64,000 nt of DNA from Pseudomonas subflava. GTDB lineage: Bacteria; Pseudomonadota; Gammaproteobacteria; Pseudomonadales; Pseudomonadaceae. Below, in pieces: positions 51,415 to 61,088 of the stretch. Location of the stretch: positions 310,001 to 374,000 of the forward strand of contig NZ_JAMXBF010000003.1 in NCBI RefSeq assembly GCF_023823685.1. The letters are read 5' to 3'. The position numbers and the translations under genes were made by a program. The first letter of the stretch is position 1; each line of letters begins with the position of its first letter. Below the pieces are notes generated by a model. It was not told where the DNA came from. It saw only the letters and a list, made by a program, of their open reading frames with translations, and did not search any database.

Positions 51415-52521
51415 ATGCCCACTCTGACCTCCACCCCACGCGCCGACGGCTTCCGCATGCCCGCCGAATGGGAACCCCACAGCCAGACCTGGATGGTCTG
51501 GCCCGAGCGCCCGGACAACTGGCGCCTCGGCGGCAAGCCGGCGCAGGCCGCCTTCACCGCCGTGGCCCGCGCCATCGCCGAGTTCGAGCCGGTCACCGTC
51601 TGCGTATCCGCAGGCCAATACGAGAACGCCCGCGCGCGCCTCGACGGCAGCGGCATCCGCCTGGTGGAAATCAGCACCGACGACGCCTGGGTGCGCGACA
51701 CTGGACCCACCTTCGTCACCAGCGATCAGGGTGACGTGCGCGGCGTGGACTGGAGCTTCAACGCCTGGGGCGGCTTCGACGGCGGCCTGTACTGGCCCTG
51801 GCAGCGCGACGACCAGGTGGCCAGCAAGATCCTCGAAATCGAGCGCTGCGACCGCTACCGCACCGAGGGCTTCGTGCTGGAGGGCGGCTCCATTCACGTC
51901 GATGGTGAAGGCACCCTGATCACCACCGAGGAATGCCTGCTCAACAGGAACCGCAATCCGCACCTGTCCCGCGAAGAGATCGAGGCGGTGCTGCGCGATC
52001 ACCTGGCCATCGACACGGTGATCTGGCTGCCGGACGGCCTGTTCAACGACGAGACCGACGGCCACGTCGACAACTTCTGCTGCTACGTGCGCCCTGGCGA
52101 AGTGCTACTGGCCTGGACCGACGACGCCAACGACCCCAACTACCCGCGCTGCCAGGCGGCGATGCAGGTGCTGGAGTCCGCCCGCGATGCCAAGGGTCGC
52201 CAACTGGTCGTGCACAAGATGCCGATTCCCGGCCCGCTGCATGCCAGCGAGGAAGAGTGCGCCGGCGTGGACGCCGCCCAAGGCAGCCAGGAACGCAGTC
52301 CCGCGGTGCGCCTGGCCGGCTCCTACGTCAACTTCCTGATCGTCAACGGTGGCATCGTCGCGCCGAGCTTCGACGACCCCAAGGACGAAGAAGCGCGCGC
52401 CATCCTGCAACGCGTGTTCCCCGAGCACCGCGTCGTGATGGTCCCGGGCCGCGAGATCCTCCTCGGCGGCGGCAATATCCACTGCATCACCCAGCAACAG
52501 CCGGCGCCGCAAAAACGCTGA
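51415..52521 (+). CDS. aguA: Agmatine deiminase
   Basis: This 368-residue enzyme of the guanidino-group-modifying family hydrolyses agmatine to N-carbamoylputrescine. Family motifs are [76 protein letters not shown] and the C-terminal catalytic cysteine in [15 protein letters not shown]. Start [12 protein letters not shown] gives the exact length of P. aeruginosa AguA; the frame open upstream runs into the repeat. A terminator lies 15 bases after the stop. Confidence 0.97.
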   Translation: MPTLTSTPRADGFRMPAEWEPHSQTWMVWPERPDNWRLGGKPAQAAFTAVARAIAEFEPVTVCVSAGQYENARARLDGSGIRLVEISTDDAWVRDTGPTFVTSDQGDVRGVDWSFNAWGGFDGGLYWPWQRDDQVASKILEIERCDRYRTEGFVLEGGSIHVDGEGTLITTEECLLNRNRNPHLSREEIEAVLRDHLAIDTVIWLPDGLFNDETDGHVDNFCCYVRPGEVLLAWTDDANDPNYPRCQAAMQVLESARDAKGRQLVVHKMPIPGPLHASEEECAGVDAAQGSQERSPAVRLAGSYVNFLIVNGGIVAPSFDDPKDEEARAILQRVFPEHRVVMVPGREILLGGGNIHCITQQQPAPQKR

Positions 52522-52535
52522 TCGCAGCCGGACCA

Positions 52536-52560
52536 GAGCCCGCTTCGGCGGGCTTTTTCA
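52536..52560 (+). terminator. Intrinsic terminator after aguA
   Basis: AGCCCGC-TTCG-GCGGGCT followed by TTTTCATG, 15 bases past the aguA stop. Confidence 0.88.
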
Positions 52561-52609
52561 TGGGCAAAGAGAAGGCGCACCGGGTTAACACGCTTCCGCG
52601 AGGCATTGC

Positions 52610-52834
52610 GGCTACGACGAGCGCTTCCCGGCCTCATTCCCTCAAGCAACCGGTATAGCCGTCACGGCTAGGCGCAAAGCCCCGTATGGCAGGCCTTCTG
52701 ATCTCAGCGACTCAGGTCGCCGCCGGGTGCAGCGAGCAGTAAGGTAGCCCGGATGCAATCCGGGGAACGGAGCCGCCTGCCTCCCGGATTGCATCCGGGC
52801 TACGCCGAGCGCTTCTCGGCCTCGTTCGCTCAGG
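52610..52834. repeat. REP unit flanked by a direct repeat in the aguA-desA gap
   Basis: The 374-base gap between aguA and desA has no gene. It contains a REP palindrome, GTAGCCCGGATGCAATCCGG paired with CCGGATTGCATCCGGGCTAC, at 52744-52803. An imperfect direct repeat built on CGAGCGCTTC-CGGCCTC occurs at about 52618-52649 and again at 52804-52834. Related REP units occur at 56771-56828 and 59816-59866. Confidence 0.75.
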
Positions 52835-52853
52835 CGCCACGACGGCTGGGCAT

Positions 52854-52880
52854 AAAAAAGCCCGCCGGAGGCGGGCTCTT
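52854..52880 (-). terminator. Intrinsic terminator after desA
   Basis: AGCCCGCC-GGAG-GCGGGCT preceded on the plus strand by AAAAAA; read on the minus strand it ends in TTTTTTATG, 20 bases after the desA stop. Confidence 0.85.
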
Positions 52881-52895
52881 GCAGATCGCGGCGAC

Positions 52896-54080
52896 TCAGG
52901 CGGTAGCCGGGCGCAGCGAGTAGGTCTTCAGCTGCTCGGCGAACTCGCGCAGGGACTGGATGCCGCTGGCCTCGGCCTCGTGCACCCACTGCTTGATCGC
53001 CTCGAGCATGTCGTGGCCGTTGCTGCTGGTCTTGGCCCAGATCTGCTGCAGGGCGATGCGCCTCTCGTAGATCACCTTCAGCGCCTGGCTCTGCGCCAGC
53101 AGCTCGCTGATGCGCGCGTGGTGCTTGTCTTCCAGCAGGCTGGTCTCGCGCGACAGCAGGCGCTTGCCGCGGCGGAACAGGTGGCGCACCGACTCGTCGG
53201 CCTTGGCCAGCTCCTGCTTCACCAGCGGCTTGATCACCAGCTTGCGGTACTGGGCCATGATCTGGAAGCGGTTGTTGAGGATGGCCATGGCGGTGTCCAT
53301 GTCCAGGCTGTGCTTGCCCTCGACGCGGTGGGCGATAGGCGCCACGCGCTGCACCTTGGCCATGCCGAGGGCGCTGAACAGCTTGATCCAGGCCCAGCCC
53401 ATGTCGAACTCCCACTTCTTCACCGACAGCTTGGCGCTGTTCGGGTAGGTGTGGTGGTTGTTGTGCAGCTCTTCGCCGCCGATCAGGATGCCCCAGGGCA
53501 CCAGATTGGTCGCGGCGTCGCGGCACTCGAAGTTGCGGTAGCCGACGGCATGGCCGAGGCCATTGATCACGCCCGCAGCCCACACCGGAATCCACATCAT
53601 CTGCACCGCCCACACGGTCATGCCGAGCACGCCGAACAGGGCCAGGTCGATGATCGCCATGAGGATGATGCCGCCCATGGGGAAACGGCTGTAGACGTTG
53701 CGCTCGAGCCAGTCATCCGGGCAGTTCTTGCCGTAGATGCGCAGGGTTTCTTCGTTCTTCGCCTCTTCCTGGTACAGCTCCGCGCCCTTGCGCAGCACGG
53801 TGCCGAGGCCCTTGATCACCGGGCTGTGCGGGTCATCGACGGTCTCGCATTTGGCGTGGTGCTTGCGGTGGATGGCAGTCCACTCACGGGTGTTCTGGCC
53901 GGTGGTCATCCACAGCCAGAAACGGAAGAAGTGCTTGAGTGCGGGATGCAGCTCCAGCGCGCGGTGCGCGGAGTAGCGGTGCAGATAGACGGTGACGCTG
54001 ACGATGGTGATGTGGGTCAGCACCAGGGTGACTGCCACCAGTTGCCACGGCGACAGATCGAGAAAACCGTTGTACCACAT
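52896..54080 (-). CDS. desA: Membrane fatty-acid desaturase (delta-9, DesA-like)
   Basis: This 394-residue integral-membrane di-iron enzyme introduces a cis double bond into phospholipid acyl chains. Three histidine boxes are present: HRYSAH (34-39), HRKHH (71-75) and HNNHHTYP (about 220). Hydrophobic segments at about 12-32, 45-60 and 150-195 fit the four-helix topology. It corresponds to DesA (PA0286), which acts on existing 16- and 18-carbon chains. The C-terminal roughly 130 residues are helical and charged, somewhat longer than in simple desaturases. It is divergent from the GGDEF/EAL gene. Confidence 0.93.
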   Translation of the reverse strand: MWYNGFLDLSPWQLVAVTLVLTHITIVSVTVYLHRYSAHRALELHPALKHFFRFWLWMTTGQNTREWTAIHRKHHAKCETVDDPHSPVIKGLGTVLRKGAELYQEEAKNEETLRIYGKNCPDDWLERNVYSRFPMGGIILMAIIDLALFGVLGMTVWAVQMMWIPVWAAGVINGLGHAVGYRNFECRDAATNLVPWGILIGGEELHNNHHTYPNSAKLSVKKWEFDMGWAWIKLFSALGMAKVQRVAPIAHRVEGKHSLDMDTAMAILNNRFQIMAQYRKLVIKPLVKQELAKADESVRHLFRRGKRLLSRETSLLEDKHHARISELLAQSQALKVIYERRIALQQIWAKTSSNGHDMLEAIKQWVHEAEASGIQSLREFAEQLKTYSLRPATA

Positions 54081-54203
54081 GAAGGGTATTGCCTCGCGGG
54101 GAGAAGATCGCGGCCGGGGCCCTGGCCTGCCGGCATTATCCCCAAGCCGGGGGAGAAAACCAGTGGGTCATTTAGACGCGAATGCACTGGATGCCTTCGT
54201 ATC

Positions 54204-54209
54204 TATAAT
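54204..54209 (+). promoter_or_regulatory. Candidate -10 element for the GGDEF/EAL gene
   Basis: A perfect TATAAT lies 37 bases before the start codon in the desA divergent gap; no good -35 hexamer is found at 16-18 bases upstream, so an activator may be needed. Confidence 0.35.
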
Positions 54210-54245
54210 GTGCCGCAGCTCTCATTCGGCCTGGTCGCCCCCTTG

Positions 54246-56516
54246 ATGAAATTTCAGCGCAGCCCGCTGCAGCTCACCCTGCTTTATCTGATCGTCGCTT
54301 CCCTATGGATTTTGTGCAGCGACACCCTGCTGTTGCGGCTGGGCTTCGACCGCGTTGCGCTGGCCCACTACCAGACGATGAAGGGCTTTATTTTCGTGCT
54401 GTTCAGCGGCTTCGCCTTGTTCTACGCGCTGAACCAGCACCACGCGGAGCAGCTGCGCGCCCGCGTTGCGCTGAAACGCAGCGAGGAGCGCCTGATCCTG
54501 GCGCTGGACTCGGCGCAGGAGGGACTCTGGGATTGGGACATGAAGAGCGACCGGGTGTACTACTCGCGCCGCTACTGCGAAATACTCGGTTACACACCCG
54601 AAGAATTCGGTGACGACCGGGAGGCGTGGGTGTCGCGCCTGCATCCCGAAGATCGCGAACTCGCCGCGGAACGGCTGCGTACCCTCATCGAGGAGCGCAG
54701 TCCTTATTACGAAAGCATCTTCCGGCTGCGCCACCACAACGGCGACTACCGCTGGCTCTACGCCCGTGGCCAGCTGTTGCTGGACGAGGCCGGCGAGCCG
54801 AGCCGCTTCATCGGCACCTCCAGCGACATCACCCAGCGCCGCGCCGACGAGGACAGCCTTCGGCAGGCGGCCGCAGTATTCGACAGCACCCTCGAGGGCG
54901 TGCTGGTCACTGACCGCGAGCAGCGCATCGTCCACGTCAATCCGGCCTTCACCCGCATCACCGGCTACACCGCCGAGGAAGTGCTCGGGCGCCAGCCCAG
55001 CATGTTCAAGTCCGGTCGCCACGACGACACCTTCTACCGCGCGCTCTGGCATGCGCTGAACGAGCGCGGCACCTGGAGCGGGGAAATCTGGAACCGGCGC
55101 AAAGACGGCGAGGTGTTCCCCATCTGGCAATGCCTGCGCGCGGTGCGCGACGAGAACGGCCACCTCAGCCACTACGTCGCGGTGTTTTCCGACGTCAGCG
55201 CCATCAAGCGCTCCCAGCACGAGCTGGACTACCTGGCCCACCACGACCCGCTGACCACCCTGCCCAACCGCCTGCTGTTCGGCGAGCGCATCGAGCAGGC
55301 CCTGCAGCGGGTGCGCGGCGAACAGCGGCGCGGCGCGCTGCTGCTGGTCGACCTCGACCACTTCAAGATCGTCAACGAGAGCCTTGGCCACAACACCGGC
55401 GACCGCCTGCTGCGGCTGATCGGCGAACGCCTGAACGACGCCTTCGGCCCCGGCGTCACGCTCGCCCGCCTCGGCGGCGACGAATTCGGCCTGCTCAGCA
55501 GCGACTGCGCCCAGGCCGAACAGGCCTCGCAGCTGGCCTTGCAGCTGCTGGACTGCCTGCGCGAACCCTTCATGGTCGACGACCAGCCGCTGTTCATCGG
55601 CGCCAGCATCGGCATCAGCCTGTTTCCCGACGACGGCGACAGCGTCGAGCAGCTGCTGCGCAATGCCGACTCGGCGCTGTTCCGCGCCAAGAGCAGCGGG
55701 CGCCAGACGTTCAGCTTCTACAGCCAGGACATGACCACCGTCGCCCGCCAGCGCGTGCGCCTGGAATCGGAGCTGCGTCAGGCGCTGGAGCAAGACCAGT
55801 TACGCGTGCACTACCAGCCGATCCACGCGCTGGAGAGCGGCGCCATGCTCGGTGCCGAGGCGCTGGTGCGCTGGCAGCACCCCGAGCGCGGCCTGGTGCC
55901 GCCCGGCGAGTTCATCCCGGTGGCCGAGGACAGCGGCCTGATCGGCGCCATTGACGCCTGGGTACTGGAGCAGGCCTGCGCGCAGATGCGCCGCTGGCAG
56001 GCCGACGGCCTGGCGCTGGAGTTCGTCGCGGTCAACGTCTCCAGCCGGCTGTTCAGCCGCGGCGAACTGGATCTGCGGGTAGAGCGGGTGTTGCGCGACA
56101 GCGGCCTGAGCCCGCAGCAGCTGGAGCTGGAGGTGACGGAAAGCGCGGTGATGGACGACCCCGAGCGCGCCAGCGAGCTGCTCGACCAGCTGCACCGCCT
56201 GGGCGTGCGCCTGGCCATCGACGACTTCGGCACCGGCTACTCGTCGCTCGCGCGCCTGAAGAGCCTGCCGGTGCACAAGCTCAAGCTCGACCAGAGCTTC
56301 GTCCGCGGCCTGCCGCAGGACCGTGAGGACGCGGCCATCGCCCGCGCGGTGGTCACCCTCGGCCACAGCCTCGGCCTGCGAGTGCTGGCCGAGGGCATCG
56401 AGACGGCCGAGCAGGCGGCATTCCTGCGCGAGATCGGCTGCAGCCTGGGCCAGGGCTACTGGTTCGGCCGACCGCAGCCGGCGGAGCACCTGCGCTCGAC
56501 TCCGCCCCAGGGCTGA
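54246..56516 (+). CDS. Membrane PAS-PAS-GGDEF-EAL cyclic di-GMP signalling protein
   Basis: This 756-residue protein has two N-terminal membrane helices (about 9-28 and 45-62), PAS 1 with PAC (about 80-200, ending GTSSDITQRR), PAS 2 (about 205-325, DREQRIVHVNPAFTRITGYTAEE), a GGDEF domain (about 335-495) with intact ARLGGDEFGLL, and an EAL domain (about 505-750) with GAEALVRWQHPE, ELEVTESAV and IDDFGTGYSSLARLKSLPVHKLKLDQSFV. Both active sites look complete, so it could make or break cyclic di-GMP. It matches the PA0285 position. The signal sensed by the PAS domains is unknown. The start lacks a strong ribosome site. Confidence 0.92.
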   Translation: MKFQRSPLQLTLLYLIVASLWILCSDTLLLRLGFDRVALAHYQTMKGFIFVLFSGFALFYALNQHHAEQLRARVALKRSEERLILALDSAQEGLWDWDMKSDRVYYSRRYCEILGYTPEEFGDDREAWVSRLHPEDRELAAERLRTLIEERSPYYESIFRLRHHNGDYRWLYARGQLLLDEAGEPSRFIGTSSDITQRRADEDSLRQAAAVFDSTLEGVLVTDREQRIVHVNPAFTRITGYTAEEVLGRQPSMFKSGRHDDTFYRALWHALNERGTWSGEIWNRRKDGEVFPIWQCLRAVRDENGHLSHYVAVFSDVSAIKRSQHELDYLAHHDPLTTLPNRLLFGERIEQALQRVRGEQRRGALLLVDLDHFKIVNESLGHNTGDRLLRLIGERLNDAFGPGVTLARLGGDEFGLLSSDCAQAEQASQLALQLLDCLREPFMVDDQPLFIGASIGISLFPDDGDSVEQLLRNADSALFRAKSSGRQTFSFYSQDMTTVARQRVRLESELRQALEQDQLRVHYQPIHALESGAMLGAEALVRWQHPERGLVPPGEFIPVAEDSGLIGAIDAWVLEQACAQMRRWQADGLALEFVAVNVSSRLFSRGELDLRVERVLRDSGLSPQQLELEVTESAVMDDPERASELLDQLHRLGVRLAIDDFGTGYSSLARLKSLPVHKLKLDQSFVRGLPQDREDAAIARAVVTLGHSLGLRVLAEGIETAEQAAFLREIGCSLGQGYWFGRPQPAEHLRSTPPQG

Positions 56517-56533
56517 AACGGCACAGGCCGTGA

Positions 56534-56749
56534 TCAGAGCTTGGCAATCGAAACCTCGGTGGATTTGACGAAGGCGATCACCTCGCTGCCCACCTGTAGC
56601 TCCAGCTCGCGCACCGAGCGGGTGGTGATCACCGAGGTGACGATGCCGGCGGCGGTCTGCACGTCGATTTCCGACAGCACGTCGCCGATCACGATCTCCT
56701 TGATGGTGCCCTTGAACTGGTTACGCACATTGATGGCTTTGATGGTCAT
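56534..56749 (-). CDS. ssuF: Molybdopterin-binding-like TOBE protein SsuF
   Basis: This 71-residue single TOBE/Mop domain protein (NVRNQFKGTIKEIVIGDVLSEIDVQTAAGIVTSVIT, then LQVGSEVIAFVKSTEVSIAKL) is the last gene of the ssu operon. SsuF is needed for sulfonate and sulfate-ester use in P. putida, with unknown mechanism; binding of molybdate or another oxyanion is the family property. The start MTIKAINVRN was chosen by family length. A REP unit separates it from ssuB. Confidence 0.92.
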   Translation of the reverse strand: MTIKAINVRNQFKGTIKEIVIGDVLSEIDVQTAAGIVTSVITTRSVRELELQVGSEVIAFVKSTEVSIAKL

Positions 56750-56770
56750 GGTGTTGCTCCTTGGTCGTGG

Positions 56771-56828
56771 GTAGCCCGGATGCAATCCGGGAAATCATCG
56801 GCTCCGCTCCCGGATGCATCCGGGCCAC
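56771..56828. repeat. REP palindrome between ssuB and ssuF
   Basis: GTAGCCCGGATGCAATCCGG and CGGATGCATCCGGGCCAC form an inverted pair with an 18-base loop region, within the ssu operon. It matches the units at 52744-52803 and 59816-59866. Confidence 0.85.
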
Positions 56829-56842
56829 GGATTCGCAGTTGC

Positions 56843-57673
56843 TCACAGCGCCCAGCGCAGTTGCGTGGGCAATGGGGAAACGGGTTCGGGTTGCGGCGGC
56901 GTGGCCGGCAGCGCCAGCACGCGGTCGAGCACTTCGGCCTCCAGCGCGGCCAGGCGCGCAGAGCCGCGATGGCGCGGACGCGGCAGGTCGACGGCCAGGT
57001 CGAGGCCGATCTCTCCATCCTCGATCAGGATCACCCGGTCAGCGATGGCCACGGCCTCGGCCACGTCGTGGGTCACCAGCAGCACGGTGAAGCCGTGTTG
57101 CTGCCACAGGCCTTCGATCAGTTGCTGCATTTCGATGCGGGTCAGCGCGTCCAAGGCGCCCAGCGGCTCGTCGAGCAGCAGCAGGCGAGGCTGGTGGATC
57201 AGCGCACGGGCCAAGGCCACGCGCTGCTTCTGCCCGCCGGAGAGGGCCGCTGGCCACTCGTGGGCGCGGTCGGCCAGACCGACGGCGGCCAGTGCTTCGC
57301 GCGCCCTGGGCCGCCATTCACCGGACAGGCCGAGGCCGACGTTGTCGATCACGCGCTTCCACGGCAGCAGGCGCGAGTCTTGGAACATCAGCCGGGTGTC
57401 TTCGCGGGCCGCCGCCAGCGGGCCGTTGCCGGCCAGCAGCTGGCCGCCGCTGGGCGCGTCGAGCCCGGCCAGCAGGCGCAGTAGAGTGCTCTTGCCGCAG
57501 CCACTGCGGCCGACCACGGCAACGAACTGCCCGGCCGGGATGTGCAGGTCGATGCTTTTGAGCACCTCGCGCTCGCCGAAGGCCTTGCGGATGCCCTCGA
57601 TGGCCAGCGGGATGCCGTCCAGCGGAGTGCCGCCCAGCGGTCTGCCCTGGCGAATGCTGTGCAGGGCAGTCAT
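56843..57673 (-). CDS. ssuB: Aliphatic sulfonate ABC importer ATPase SsuB
   Basis: This 276-residue ATPase has Walker [10 protein letters not shown], signature [15 protein letters not shown], Walker [13 protein letters not shown] and H-loop VTHDVAEA, typical of the nitrate/sulfonate/taurine family. Its start ([10 protein letters not shown]) overlaps the ssuC stop as ATGA. The longer frame upstream is inside ssuC and rejected. It powers uptake of alkanesulfonates through SsuC. Confidence 0.96.
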   Translation of the reverse strand: MTALHSIRQGRPLGGTPLDGIPLAIEGIRKAFGEREVLKSIDLHIPAGQFVAVVGRSGCGKSTLLRLLAGLDAPSGGQLLAGNGPLAAAREDTRLMFQDSRLLPWKRVIDNVGLGLSGEWRPRAREALAAVGLADRAHEWPAALSGGQKQRVALARALIHQPRLLLLDEPLGALDALTRIEMQQLIEGLWQQHGFTVLLVTHDVAEAVAIADRVILIEDGEIGLDLAVDLPRPRHRGSARLAALEAEVLDRVLALPATPPQPEPVSPLPTQLRWAL

Positions 57674-58464
57674 TGCGCACCTGCCTTGGCCTGGTAGGCC
57701 GGATGCCAGCGCAGCCAGGCACGTTCGAGCAGGCGGGCGGCGACGTCGGCCAGCTTGCCAAGCACCGCGTAGAGCAGGATGGCCAGCACCACCACGTCGG
57801 TCTGCAGGAACTCGCGGGCGTTCATCGCCAGGTAACCGATGCCGCTGCTGGCGGAGATGGTCTCCGCCACGATCAACGTCAGCCACATGAAGCCGAGGGC
57901 GAAGCGCACACCGACCAGGATCGACGGCAGCGCGCCGGGCAGGATCACCTGCCAGAACAGGGCGAAACCCTTGAGGCCGTAGCTGCGCGCCATCTCCACC
58001 AGGGCCGGGTCGACGTTGCGGATGCCGTGGTAGGTATTCAGATAGATGGGGAACAGGGTGCCGAGGGCGACCAGGAAGATCTTCGCCGCTTCGTCGATGC
58101 CGAACCACAGGATCACCAGCGGGATCAGCGCCAGGTGCGGCACGTTACGAATCATCTGCACCGAGCTGTCGAGGAAGCGCTCGCCCCAGTTGGACAGGCC
58201 GGTGATGAAGCCGAGCAGCAGGCCGATGCCGCCGCCGATAGCGAAACCGATGGCCGCGCGCTGGCCGCTGATGGCCAGGTGAGTCCAGATCTCGCCGCTG
58301 GAAAGCAGTGCCCAACCCGCCTCGATCACCGCGCTGGGCGCCGGCAGGATGCGCGTGGACAGCCAGCCTGCGACCACCGCGCCCTGCCACAGGGCCAGCA
58401 GTGCGACCGGCAGCGCCCAGGGCGCCAGGCGGCGACCGATGTTGTGTAGCTTGTGCGTCGACAT
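57670..58464 (-). CDS. ssuC: Aliphatic sulfonate ABC importer permease SsuC
   Basis: This 264-residue inner-membrane permease has about six helices, beginning [23 protein letters not shown]. The ATPase-contact loop is [29 protein letters not shown]. It belongs to the SsuC/TauC group. ATGA coupling joins it to ssuB. The preceding gap to ssuD (180 bases) is filled by CTCTCCC-type repeats. Confidence 0.96.
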   Translation of the reverse strand: MSTHKLHNIGRRLAPWALPVALLALWQGAVVAGWLSTRILPAPSAVIEAGWALLSSGEIWTHLAISGQRAAIGFAIGGGIGLLLGFITGLSNWGERFLDSSVQMIRNVPHLALIPLVILWFGIDEAAKIFLVALGTLFPIYLNTYHGIRNVDPALVEMARSYGLKGFALFWQVILPGALPSILVGVRFALGFMWLTLIVAETISASSGIGYLAMNAREFLQTDVVVLAILLYAVLGKLADVAARLLERAWLRWHPAYQAKAGAQ

Positions 58465-58514
58465 GGCAACGCTCCTTTCTTAGATTCTTCGCTGTGGAGT
58501 GAGGTGAAGGCTCC

Positions 58515-58640
58515 GCCCCTCTCCCTAACCCTCTCCCCAGAGGGGGCGAGGGGATGTTCTGTGTTGCCGGCTACGCCGAGCTCGGCTACCACCCCGTCTA
58601 CTCCCTCTCCCATTTATGGGAGAGGGTTGGGGAGAGGGTG
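58515..58640. repeat. CTCTCCC-type repeat pair between ssuD and ssuC
   Basis: Units CCCCTCTCCCTAACCCTCTC and CCTCTCCCATTTATGGGAGAGG, with a GCCGGCTACGCCGAGCTCGGC spacer, fill the ssuD-ssuC gap. The second unit is a strong hairpin. Related to 12436-12524 and 59887-60012. Confidence 0.8.
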
Positions 58641-58644
58641 CCTT

Positions 58645-59793
58645 TCAGCTGGCCGAAGCGGCCTTGGGCAGGATGTCGCTGGAGATCATTTCGCCGAACG
58701 GGCTGACGTAGCCGCGGCTAGCCGGGCGTTCCGGCTGGGCGATATCCAGGTGCGGGAACAGCAGCTCGGCGACGCGGTACGACTCTTCCAGGTGCGGGTA
58801 GCCGGAGAAGATGAAGGTGTCGATGCCGAGGTCGGCATACTCCTTCACCCGCGCGGCCACGGTCGGGCCATCGCCGACCAGCGCGGTGCCGGCACCGCCA
58901 CGCACCAGGCCGACGCCAGCCCAGAGGTTCGGCGAGACTTCCAGGTTGTCCTTCTTGCCGCCGTGCAGGGCGGCCATGCGCTGCTGGCCAACCGAGTCGA
59001 AGCGCGCCAGAGAAGCCTGGGCGCGGTCGATGGTGTCCTGGTCCAGGTGGCTGATCAGGCGATCAGCGGCGGCCCAGGCTTCCTCGGTGGTCTCGCGCAC
59101 GATGACGTGCAGGCGGATGCCGAAGCGCACCGTACGACCTTGGCGGGTAGCTTTCTCGCGCACGGCGGCGATCTTTTCGGCCACCGCGACTGGCGGCTCG
59201 CCCCAGGTCAGGTACAGCTCGACCTGCTCGGCGGCCAAGTCCTGGGCGGCTTCGGAGGAACCACCGAAGTACAGCGGCGGGCGCGGCTGCTGGATCGGCG
59301 GGTAGAGCAGCTTGGCGCCCTTCACCTGCAGGTGCTTGCCGTCGTAGTCGACGGTCTCGCCCTCCAGCACGCGACGCCAGATGCGGGTGAATTCGACGGA
59401 AGCTTCGTAACGCTCCTCGTGTGACAGGTGCAGGCCGTCGCCGGCCAGTTCGTCCGGATCGCCACCGGTGACCAGGTTGAACAGCGCGCGGCCATTGGAC
59501 AGGCGGTCCAGGGTCGCCGCCTGGCGCGCGGCCACGGTGGGCGAAATGATCCCCGGGCGCAGCGCGACGAGGAACTTCAGGTTCTGCGTCGCCGGGATCA
59601 GCGAGGCAGCCACCAGCCAGGAGTCCTCGCAGGAACGCCCGGTGGGGATCAGCACGCCGCCGAAGCCGAGGCGGTCGGCGGCCTGGGCGATCTGGGTGAG
59701 ATAGCCATGGTCGACGGCGCGGGCGCCTTCGGCGGTGCCGAGGTACTTGCCGTCGCCGTGGGTGGGAAGGAACCAGAAAATGTTGAGGCTCAC
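58645..59793 (-). CDS. ssuD: FMNH2-dependent alkanesulfonate monooxygenase SsuD
   Basis: This 382-residue bacterial luciferase-like enzyme cleaves alkanesulfonates to aldehydes and sulfite using FMNH2 from SsuE. Conserved parts are [18 protein letters not shown] at the N-terminus, [49 protein letters not shown] and [15 protein letters not shown]. Length is that of E. coli SsuD (381). It is flanked in the operon by repeat-filled gaps on both sides. Confidence 0.97.
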   Translation of the reverse strand: MSLNIFWFLPTHGDGKYLGTAEGARAVDHGYLTQIAQAADRLGFGGVLIPTGRSCEDSWLVAASLIPATQNLKFLVALRPGIISPTVAARQAATLDRLSNGRALFNLVTGGDPDELAGDGLHLSHEERYEASVEFTRIWRRVLEGETVDYDGKHLQVKGAKLLYPPIQQPRPPLYFGGSSEAAQDLAAEQVELYLTWGEPPVAVAEKIAAVREKATRQGRTVRFGIRLHVIVRETTEEAWAAADRLISHLDQDTIDRAQASLARFDSVGQQRMAALHGGKKDNLEVSPNLWAGVGLVRGGAGTALVGDGPTVAARVKEYADLGIDTFIFSGYPHLEESYRVAELLFPHLDIAQPERPASRGYVSPFGEMISSDILPKAASAS

Positions 59794-59815
59794 GGAGTGG
59801 TCTCCTTGGTCAGGC

Positions 59816-60012
59816 GTAGCCGGGATGCAACCCGGGGCTGGATTTCCCGGATTGCATCCGGGCTACTCGAATTCGATGTTGTACCGCCCCTCTCCCGACC
59901 CTGCGGGCCGCCTTCTCCCGTAAACGGGAGAGGGAAGAGCCGTACCGGTGCCACAATCTCCCCTCCCCATTTATGGGAGAGGGGCTGGGGTGGCCCGCGT
60001 AGGGGAGAGGGT
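59816..60012. repeat. REP unit and CTCTCCC-type repeats between ssuA and ssuD
   Basis: The 225-base gap holds a REP palindrome at 59816-59866 (GTAGCCGGGATGCAACCCGG with CCCGGATTGCATCCGGGCTAC) and a CTCTCCC-type pair at 59887-60012 with two hairpins, CTCCCGTAAACGGGAG and CTCCCCATTTATGGGAG. No gene is seen. Confidence 0.82.
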
Positions 60013-60018
60013 TGGCCG

Positions 60019-61002
60019 TTACTGCTGGGCCACCTTGACCGAGCCCGGAGGAGTCCAGATCACGTCCGCGATGGTCAGGCGCTTGGGGATCAGCTTGAGG
60101 TCGGTGAAGGTGTCGGCGATCTTCTGCTGCGCGGCGATCACCTCAGGGGTAATGAACCGCGCGCCGTAGCCCTGGCGCTCGACGGCCTGGCGGGTGATTG
60201 CCGGCGACAGGCCGATCAGCGGGGCGACCTGGCTGGTGGCTTCGTCGAGGTTGCCCTTGACCCACTCGCCGACGCCGCGGATTTCCTCGACCAGCACGCC
60301 GATCACCTGCGGGTTCTTCTCGGCATAGGGGCGGGTGGCCAGGTAAAACTGGTGGTTGTCGACCAGGCCGCTACCGTCACGCAGGCTGCGCGCCTGCAGC
60401 TGGTGCTCGGCGGCGGACTGGAAGGGGTCCCAGATCACCCAGGCCTCGACGCTGCCACGCTCGAAGGCGGCGCGGGCATCGGCTGGCGGCAGGTACACGG
60501 GCTGAATGTCGCTGTACTTCAGGCCGGCGTCTTCCAGGGCGCGCACCAGCAGGTAGTGCACGTTGGAGCCCTTGTTCAGGGCGATTTTCTTACCCTTGAG
60601 TTCGGCAACGTTCTTGATCGACGAATCCTTCGGCACCAGGATCGCCTCGCCAGTCGGCGCTGGCGGCTCGTGGGCCACGTAGAGCAGATCGGCGCCGGCA
60701 GCCTGGGCAAATACCGGCGGGGTTTCGCCGGTGACACCGAAGTCCACCGAACCGACATTGAGCCCTTCGAGCAGCTGCGGGCCGCCGGGGAACTCGGTCC
60801 ATTTCACCTCGACGCCCTGCTCGGCCAGGCGCTTCTCCAGCGTGCCTTTGGCCTTGAGCAGCACCAGGGTGCCGTACTTCTGATAGCCGATACGCAGGAC
60901 GCTCTTATCCTGAGAAGCAGCGTGAGCTTGAGTGATGGCGCCGAATGAGATGGCCGCGGCAAACAGGGCGACCAGGCTCCGACGCAAAGTAATGGTGCGC
61001 AT
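60019..61002 (-). CDS. ssuA: Periplasmic aliphatic sulfonate-binding protein SsuA
   Basis: This 327-residue binding protein has a signal peptide (LRRSLVALFAAAISFGAITQAHA, cleavage near residue 29) and mature start SQDKSVLRIGYQKYGTLVLLKAKG, the usual SsuA form. Later parts include EFPGGPQLLEGLNVGSVDFGVTGETPPVFAQAAG and LKGKKIALNKGSNVHYLLVRALE. It captures alkanesulfonates for SsuBC. Lies between ssuE and ssuD. Confidence 0.96.
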   Translation of the reverse strand: MRTITLRRSLVALFAAAISFGAITQAHAASQDKSVLRIGYQKYGTLVLLKAKGTLEKRLAEQGVEVKWTEFPGGPQLLEGLNVGSVDFGVTGETPPVFAQAAGADLLYVAHEPPAPTGEAILVPKDSSIKNVAELKGKKIALNKGSNVHYLLVRALEDAGLKYSDIQPVYLPPADARAAFERGSVEAWVIWDPFQSAAEHQLQARSLRDGSGLVDNHQFYLATRPYAEKNPQVIGVLVEEIRGVGEWVKGNLDEATSQVAPLIGLSPAITRQAVERQGYGARFITPEVIAAQQKIADTFTDLKLIPKRLTIADVIWTPPGSVKVAQQ

Positions 61003-61088
61003 GGCGCTCTCCTTTGCTGTGGTTTCTGGGTTGGCGACCTGCTTGCCCGTTGGCGGGCGAGTAAGGCGGGGTGTTGCTGTGTGTCGGT

